NCBI GenBank assembly: GCA_040002595.1
Contig: JBDUED010000021.1
Span: 1 to 21,739 of the forward strand
DNA from: Dokdonella_A sp040002595
GTDB lineage: Bacteria; Pseudomonadota; Gammaproteobacteria; Xanthomonadales; Rhodanobacteraceae
DNA length: 21,739 nucleotides
Direction: 5' to 3'
A model generated the notes under the pieces. The model was given only the letters and a program-made list of their open reading frames with translations. It made no database searches and had not been told where the DNA came from. Made by a program: the position numbers and the translations under genes. Shown in pieces: positions 17,151 to 21,739 of this stretch (positions are counted from its first letter, which is position 1; each line of letters starts with the position of its first letter).

Positions 17151-17268
17151 ATCCCGCGCAAGATAAGCGCGAAGAAACCACGATGTCCGAGTGCGGCAGG
17201 CGAGATGACGGTGAACTCAACTCCGGTGCATCGTGTCGATCGGTGTTCCCAGCAACAACCTCAAACAA
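17151..17268. other. Convergent spacer between mdtC and the sigma-factor gene
   Basis: 118 bp with a weak GCGC-N7-GCGC hairpin near 17157-17171. No T-tract and no supported gene. Confidence 0.35.
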
Positions 17269-17862
17269 TCACGGGGCCATGCTGCTCGCATTGCGACCCA
17301 TCGCATCGCCAAGAAACGCGCGCGCGATGACCCAATGGCGCCTCACCGTGCGTTCGGTTACTCCGCGCAGACGCGCTATCTCGACCAGCGGAAGACCGAC
17401 AAACGAATGCCACTCGACCAGTTCGGCTAGATCCGCGTCGCAATCGCGCAAACCGCCCAGCGCCGCGTCAAGCGCAAGCAATTCCTCGATCGGCTTGTCC
17501 GGTTGCTCGATACGATCGGTCAGTTGCGTGCGTGCGAAACCGGCACCGTGACGCTCGGTCGCGCGACGCCGCGCGAGATCGATCAGGATCTGGCGCATCG
17601 CCTGCGCCACCACATTGTAGAAATGCCGGCTATCCTGGATTTGCGCACCGGTGTCGTTGGCCAGGCGCAGCCACGCTTCATGCAGCAACGCCGTCGGGTT
17701 GATTGACGCGCCGGCCGAGCGGCGCAAATGCCCGGCGGCCATGCGCTTGAGTTCGTCGTAGACCAGGGTGAACAACGTCGCGCGCGCGGCCACGTCGCCC
17801 TCGCGCAAGGCGGCGAGCAGGCCGCTGAGCTCCGGTTTTTCCTCGATCCCCTGCACGGCCAT
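17269..17862 (-). CDS. ECF-type RNA polymerase sigma factor (TIGR02999/Sigma70_ECF type)
   Basis: A 197-aa alternative sigma factor that would direct RNA polymerase to specific promoters. Region 2 spans about residues 15-105, with the family signature TALLHEAWLRLA, then FYNVVAQAMRQILIDLARRRATERHG. Region 4 is at about 135-185, with ELVEWHSFVGLPLVEIARLRGVTERTVRRHW, a clear helix-turn-helix. This layout matches the Sigma70_ECF/TIGR02999 group, common in Xanthomonadales and often encoded beside a Ser/Thr kinase. No kinase or anti-sigma gene is next to it here. The ATG at 17862 has AGGGA about 7 nt upstream. It converges on mdtC and is divergent from the secreted beta-helix gene at 17983, with a 120-bp shared upstream region. 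Control of that neighbour is inferred. Confidence 0.92.
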   Translation of the reverse strand: MAVQGIEEKPELSGLLAALREGDVAARATLFTLVYDELKRMAAGHLRRSAGASINPTALLHEAWLRLANDTGAQIQDSRHFYNVVAQAMRQILIDLARRRATERHGAGFARTQLTDRIEQPDKPIEELLALDAALGGLRDCDADLAELVEWHSFVGLPLVEIARLRGVTERTVRRHWVIARAFLGDAMGRNASSMAP

Positions 17863-17982
17863 CCAACTTCCCTCGCTGCGCCAAGTGTAACGCGCGCGCC
17901 AGCGACGGCGCGCGAATGTCCGCTTTTGGCCGCGATCGCGTACTCAGGAAACAGGCATTCCGCCCGGTATCCAGGATTCGTC
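17863..17982. promoter_or_regulatory. Shared upstream region of the sigma-factor and beta-helix genes
   Basis: Three short blocks recur upstream of the paralog at 20780: GCGCGCCAGC (17894-17903), CGCGCGAATGTCCGCTT (17909-17925) and CGTA-x-TCA (17939-17946). The gap between the second and third is 13 nt in both copies. TGTCC and CGTA are 17 nt apart, an ECF-promoter-like spacing. Toward the sigma gene there is a possible TACACT box at 17884-17889 on the minus strand. Confidence 0.5.
17973..17976 (+). promoter_or_regulatory. Ribosome-binding site supporting the upstream ATG of the beta-helix gene
   Basis: AGGATTCGTC directly precedes the ATG at 17983. The paralog has AGGACTTCGTC before its ATG at 20780. 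This conserved leader favours 17983 over the internal ATG at 18052. Confidence 0.7.
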
Positions 17983-20505
17983 ATGCACTTCTCCCCTTGC
18001 ACCGCGAACGGCCATCGAGCCGTCACCTCATCACGCGCGCCTTCGAGCCGCATGAGCCGCGGTGATGCGCATGCGGTGCTGGCGCGCGTTAGTCTGGCGC
18101 TGCTGGTGGCGCTGGGCGCGACGCGCGCGGGGGCTGCCGAAATGTGCGTGGCGAACAACGCGCAGTTGGCGACCGCGATCATACTTGGCCAATCGCAGCA
18201 GTCTGACTACACCATCAAGATTGTGCAGGGTACCTACACGCTCGGCTCAACCAATGAGACGCTATCCGCGCCGACAACAATCGAGGGCGGCTACACGGCA
18301 AACTGCGCCGCGCGCAGCGTGAATGCGGCCAACACCACAATCAACCTGGGCGGCTCCGGTTTCCTGCTTACCCAACTGACCGGTTCCCCGAGCGCCCTGA
18401 TCGCGATCGATGGGGTGAGTCTCGTAAACGTGGGGGCGCTCAACCTTTTCAGCGGCCAGTACCACACCATCGCCGCAAACGATCCGGGCGCCGTGCGCGT
18501 GTCGCGCTCGCGCCTTTCCGGCGTCACCGGTTCGAGTAATCGCTTCCTGCTGGAAACCTTCGGCAGTGGTGAAACCGTTCTGGAAAACGTGTTGCTTGAT
18601 CACCTGCCGGCAGCCGATACCAGTCATTGCGGAATCGATTTCGTGCCACGCGATGGCGGTCCCGTGCGGTTGACGGGACTGACGGCGGACCTCGGCGGCA
18701 ACATCGCTCTGTGTTTTGACACCGACACCAGTGTGACCAACATCTACGACAGCATCATCTGGTCCACCGATGGTACGCCGGCGCCCATCACGGCCGTTTC
18801 AAGCGGCGTAACCATCAACATCGTCAACAGCCTCTATCGCAACACCACGGGTTCGCCAACCGGACAGGTCATTTCTGCGCTGCATGTCGATCCGCAATGG
18901 AACAACGCGGCACTTAACGATTACCACCTCAAAAGCACGTCGCCCGCAGTGAACAGCGGTACGCCGATCGTCCCAGGCGGTTTGCCGGCCACCGACATCC
19001 AGGGTGCGAAGCGCTGGGTCGGCAGCATGCCGGATCGCGGCGCATACGAATCGCTGTTCAACGATGCAACCAACTACACCGTAACAACCACCGCCGACAG
19101 CGGCGCCGGCTCGCTCCGCGATGCGATCACTCAAGCCAATTCGCTGCCCAATCCGGCCACGATCAGTTTCGCAATTGCGGGCACATGCCCACGCGTGATT
19201 GCGCTGTCCAGCATGCTGCCGGACATTATTTCGCCGATGGTAATCGACGCGACAACGCAACCCGGGTCGACCAAGAACAGCGCGCCGGACGCGTTCAATG
19301 CCACTCTGTGCGTGGTGGTCAAATCGAGCAGTTTTCTCGCCCATGGCTTCTATGTGCCGGTCACGGCAAGCGCCGCGTCGTTGACCGTGCGCGGCCTTGG
19401 CATCGGCGGATTTTCCGAGGCGGTGCTGTTGGAAGGGGGCAGCAACCACGTGATCGCCGGCAACCAGTTTGGCGGCAGCGTCGGCAGCTTCACCCTGCCG
19501 TCCGTAACGCAGACGGACGTGATCATTGACAACAATGCCACCGGCGGCCTGATTGTCGGCGGTTCCAGCTTGGCCGATCGCAATGTGATTGGCGATGCAA
19601 ACGGCGTCGGTATCGCCACCAACACCAGCGGCAGTTCAGCGGCCACCTGCCAGATCGTCAATAACCTGATTGGCGTCGCGCCAAACGGCAATACCGCGCT
19701 GGCCAACGGCACCGGCATCAAGTTGAACGGCGATGGCTGCGCAATTGTCGGCAACCGCATAGTCGGCAACAGTCAGGACGCGATCTGGATCGGCGGCGGG
19801 CACGGCAATGTGATCCAGCGCAACCAGATCGGCGTCACTGTCAACGGCAGTGGTCTCATCAACAACGGCGCCGGCGTGCGCATCAGTTCGGGCTTCGACA
19901 ATGTCATTGGCGCGGGCGCGACCAGCGGCGTCACCGGCACGGTACTCGCCAATACGATCCGCTTCATGGTCACAGGCGGTGTCGTCGCCAATGGCGGCGG
20001 CAACAATTCCATCCGCAGCAATCTCATCTACGACAACGGCCTCAGCGGTGCCGCGCTCGATATCGATCTCAACGCCGACGGCCCCACGCCGAACGATGCG
20101 GACGATGCGGACACGGGTCCGAACAACCTGCAGAATTTTCCGTGGACCGATCTGATCGTGCATCCGGCGGACGATGCCAACCCGCTCGATTTCGTCCTCA
20201 ACGCGCACTTGAACACCTTGCCCGGCAGCTATCGCATCGATGCGTATTTTTCCAATCGCTGCGACAACGGAGCGTTCCATGTGACGGGGCGCGGGCATGC
20301 GGACGCCTTTGTCGGCACGCGCCTGGTGACGGTGCCGTCCGGCAAAAATCTTGTCTTCAGCATGCCGGTCACCGTGCCCAATGCACTGAGCACCGGCGTA
20401 GTCAGCCTGACCGCGACCGATTCGCTTGGCAACACCTCGGAGATCGGCAGTTGCGCGTTTCTCAGCACAGCACAGAGCGATCGCATTTTTGCCGATGGGT
20501 TCTAG
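17983..20505 (+). CDS. Secreted right-handed beta-helix protein with choice-of-anchor Q-like and CSLREA-like domains
   Basis: An 840-aa exported protein of unknown function. Residues 24-51 look like a signal peptide (hydrophobic LALLVALGA, cleavage near AGA/AE) behind a 23-residue lead. Domain 1, about 52-360, is beta-helix-like and has four cysteines (55, 108, 216, 244) kept in the downstream paralog. It ends in a choice-of-anchor Q style segment (DYHLKSTSPAVNSG, then DRGAYE). Domain 2 starts near 365 with VTTTADSGAGSLRDAITQAN, the CSLREA-like entry. NosD/PbH1-type repeats rich in G-N-x-I follow, then DLNADGPTPNDADDADTG (about 690-707), typical of such proteins. A beta-sandwich leads to the final DRIFADGF. 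No catalytic residues are obvious, so adhesion or surface display is as likely as polysaccharide binding. It is divergent from the sigma-factor gene. Confidence 0.85.
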   Translation: MHFSPCTANGHRAVTSSRAPSSRMSRGDAHAVLARVSLALLVALGATRAGAAEMCVANNAQLATAIILGQSQQSDYTIKIVQGTYTLGSTNETLSAPTTIEGGYTANCAARSVNAANTTINLGGSGFLLTQLTGSPSALIAIDGVSLVNVGALNLFSGQYHTIAANDPGAVRVSRSRLSGVTGSSNRFLLETFGSGETVLENVLLDHLPAADTSHCGIDFVPRDGGPVRLTGLTADLGGNIALCFDTDTSVTNIYDSIIWSTDGTPAPITAVSSGVTINIVNSLYRNTTGSPTGQVISALHVDPQWNNAALNDYHLKSTSPAVNSGTPIVPGGLPATDIQGAKRWVGSMPDRGAYESLFNDATNYTVTTTADSGAGSLRDAITQANSLPNPATISFAIAGTCPRVIALSSMLPDIISPMVIDATTQPGSTKNSAPDAFNATLCVVVKSSSFLAHGFYVPVTASAASLTVRGLGIGGFSEAVLLEGGSNHVIAGNQFGGSVGSFTLPSVTQTDVIIDNNATGGLIVGGSSLADRNVIGDANGVGIATNTSGSSAATCQIVNNLIGVAPNGNTALANGTGIKLNGDGCAIVGNRIVGNSQDAIWIGGGHGNVIQRNQIGVTVNGSGLINNGAGVRISSGFDNVIGAGATSGVTGTVLANTIRFMVTGGVVANGGGNNSIRSNLIYDNGLSGAALDIDLNADGPTPNDADDADTGPNNLQNFPWTDLIVHPADDANPLDFVLNAHLNTLPGSYRIDAYFSNRCDNGAFHVTGRGHADAFVGTRLVTVPSGKNLVFSMPVTVPNALSTGVVSLTATDSLGNTSEIGSCAFLSTAQSDRIFADGF

Positions 20506-20779
20506 GCGCCGGCGCCATGGGCATGGCGCGCATGCCGCGCGATGCGGCTTGCGATTCAGAGCCGGATTAAAGCGCGGTCGCCAATGGGATCGCCCTGTTC
20601 GAGTAACCGTGCGGCACGCGCTGGGTGCAAGGTGCGGATCGTGCGGGGCGACGCATTGTGTGATTTCGATGATTGCGCACGCGCCGCGCGCCAGCCGCGA
20701 TACGCGCGAATGTCCGCTTGCGCCAGCAATCTCGTAATCAACAGACAGGGCGCCTCGCTCGGCATTTCAGGACTTCGTC
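20506..20779. promoter_or_regulatory. Upstream region of the second beta-helix gene
   Basis: 274 bp with no supported gene. The right third holds the counterparts of the blocks seen before 17983: GCGCGCCAGC (20686-20695), CGCGCGAATGTCCGCTT (20703-20719) and CGTA-x-TCA (20733-20740). AGGACTTCGTC follows just before the ATG at 20780. Confidence 0.5.
20512..20529 (+). terminator. Hairpin after the first beta-helix gene
   Basis: GCGCCAT pairs with ATGGCGC around a GGGC loop, starting 7 nt after the stop. There is no T-run, so it is at best an imperfect terminator. Confidence 0.4.
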
Positions 20780-21739
20780 ATGCGTTCTTCACAGTTCGCC
20801 CTTGCCCATCAGTCGTCCGCGAGTACCGCAACGCTTCCAAGTAAGAGCTTTGCCGGGAAATGCGACGGACACGCAGCGACTCCCGCACTGTCGCGTCGCG
20901 TGTGCGCCGGCATCACCTTGCTGCTGTTGCTCGGCGTCGCCCCCGCGCATGCCAGCGGGATTTGTGTCAATTCGAGCGCTTTGCTGACTTCGGAACTGAG
21001 CACCAACCCACCCCAGGGAACGGCGCGCACGATCAACCTGGTGCAGGGCACTTATTCACTCGGCAACCTCGATGCCACGCTGAGCGCGCCGATGACGATC
21101 CTCGGCGGTTTCACGGCCAATTGTGCGGGACGCAGCGTCAACGCCGCCAACACCACGATTGACATGAACGGCAATTCCTTATCGTTGTACCAGCCCAGCG
21201 GATCACCTGTTGCGCTGATCGACATCGATGGCTTGACCGTTAAAAACGTCCTATCGCTCACTCTGGTCGCGGGTCAATACAACACCATCGGTTCGAACGA
21301 TCCAGGCACGGTGCGGGTGTCCAGATCACGGCTTTCCGGTATGCCAGGATCGGGCACCTCCTTCGATCTTGGCGCCCTCGGGGACAGCGACATCACGCTC
21401 GAGGACGTCGTGCTCGACCATCTGCCCGGCCTCGACCCCAGCCGTTGTGCGGTTTACTTTAGCGAGCTCAATGGCGCAGGGACGATCCACCTGCAAGGCG
21501 TCACGGCCAATCTCGCCGGCATTACCGACTTGTGTTTCAACGCACCCGATAGCGTGGTCCAAATCTACAACAGCGTGATCTGGTCGTCGGATGGTTCGCC
21601 GGCCTCCATCGCTTCCATGCAAGATGGGCAAACGATCAATATCGTCAATACCCTGTACCGCACCACCACGGGCAATCCGGTCGGGCAAATCATCAACCCG
21701 CTGCACACCGACCCGCAGTGGACCAATGGGGCGGCCGGC
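20780..21739 (+). CDS. Second secreted beta-helix protein, paralog of the preceding gene (cut by window end)
   Basis: The frame is open from the ATG at 20780 to the window edge with no stop: 320 codons, C-terminus missing. The start is supported by AGGA before it and by the leader shared with the paralog. Residues 1-37 are a polar lead. A hydrophobic ITLLLLLGVAPAHA follows, with cleavage near AHA/SG, so the protein should be exported. The mature part aligns with domain 1 of the upstream gene throughout, by eye about half identical. Fixed blocks include LVQGTYSLG, NCAGRSVNAANTTI, VRVSRSRLSG, VLDHLP and INIVNTLYRTTTGNPVGQ. Cysteines 62, 115, 223 and 252 match 55, 108, 216 and 244 with nearly the same spacing. 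Function is unknown, as for its partner. The two form a tandem duplication with separate promoters, since 274 bp divide them. Confidence 0.85.
   Translation, partial: MRSSQFALAHQSSASTATLPSKSFAGKCDGHAATPALSRRVCAGITLLLLLGVAPAHASGICVNSSALLTSELSTNPPQGTARTINLVQGTYSLGNLDATLSAPMTILGGFTANCAGRSVNAANTTIDMNGNSLSLYQPSGSPVALIDIDGLTVKNVLSLTLVAGQYNTIGSNDPGTVRVSRSRLSGMPGSGTSFDLGALGDSDITLEDVVLDHLPGLDPSRCAVYFSELNGAGTIHLQGVTANLAGITDLCFNAPDSVVQIYNSVIWSSDGSPASIASMQDGQTINIVNTLYRTTTGNPVGQIINPLHTDPQWTNGAAG

Noticed and set aside
17909..17925. The shared 17-nt stretch as merely a dispersed AATGTCCGCTT-type repeat
   Set aside because: Not fully excluded: similar strings occur in other proteobacterial intergenic DNA. 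The matching downstream block at identical spacing and the equal distance to two paralogous starts make a promoter reading more likely.
1..21739. tRNA, rRNA, CRISPR array, prophage or insertion sequence
   Set aside because: No cloverleaf, regularly spaced repeats, integrase, transposase or terminal inverted repeats were found on either strand by eye.

Overview
The window is GC-rich, densely coded DNA from a gammaproteobacterium. The gene content suggests the Xanthomonadales (Rhodanobacteraceae/Xanthomonadaceae side): a DUF937 protein, a sigma factor of the TIGR02999 type, secreted beta-helix proteins ending in a short F-x-DGF tail, and intergenic REP-like palindromes of the GTGGGAGCG type. 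This placement is inferred from gene style; there is no rRNA or other marker gene here. I see no phage, IS element, CRISPR array, tRNA or rRNA.

Layout. (1) 2-367: C-terminal end of a secreted, DUF11-like surface protein. (2) 407-1327, minus strand: arginase. (3) 1623-2210: DUF937 protein with a C-terminal EF-hand-like loop. (4) 2397-4541, minus: TonB-dependent outer-membrane receptor, with a REP-like hairpin just after its stop. (5) 4819-5400: secreted fasciclin-domain protein, closed by a strong terminator. (6) 5509-7818: single-subunit quinol nitric oxide reductase. (7) 8325-7876 and 9106-8468, minus: methionine sulfoxide reductases MsrB and MsrA, separated by an inverted pair of REP-like elements. 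(8) 9409-17150: an mdtABC/muxABC-type RND efflux operon with one adaptor and two different pumps. (9) 17862-17269, minus: an ECF-type sigma factor. (10) 17983-20505, and 20780 to the window end: two tandem paralogous secreted beta-helix proteins. The second is cut by the window edge at 320 visible codons.

How the genes may work together. The middle (fasciclin, NO reductase, MsrA, MsrB, RND pump) reads as a loose envelope and stress-defence neighbourhood: NO detoxification, repair of oxidised methionine and drug export. Apart from mdtABC, the genes appear to be separate transcription units. The right end is the most unusual part. The two beta-helix paralogs share a three-block upstream element, including a 17-nt identical stretch and a TGTCC-N17-CGTA arrangement, at nearly the same distance from their start codons. 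The first lies divergent to the sigma-factor gene. A small sigma-controlled regulon of secreted proteins is therefore a testable possibility, but it is inference.
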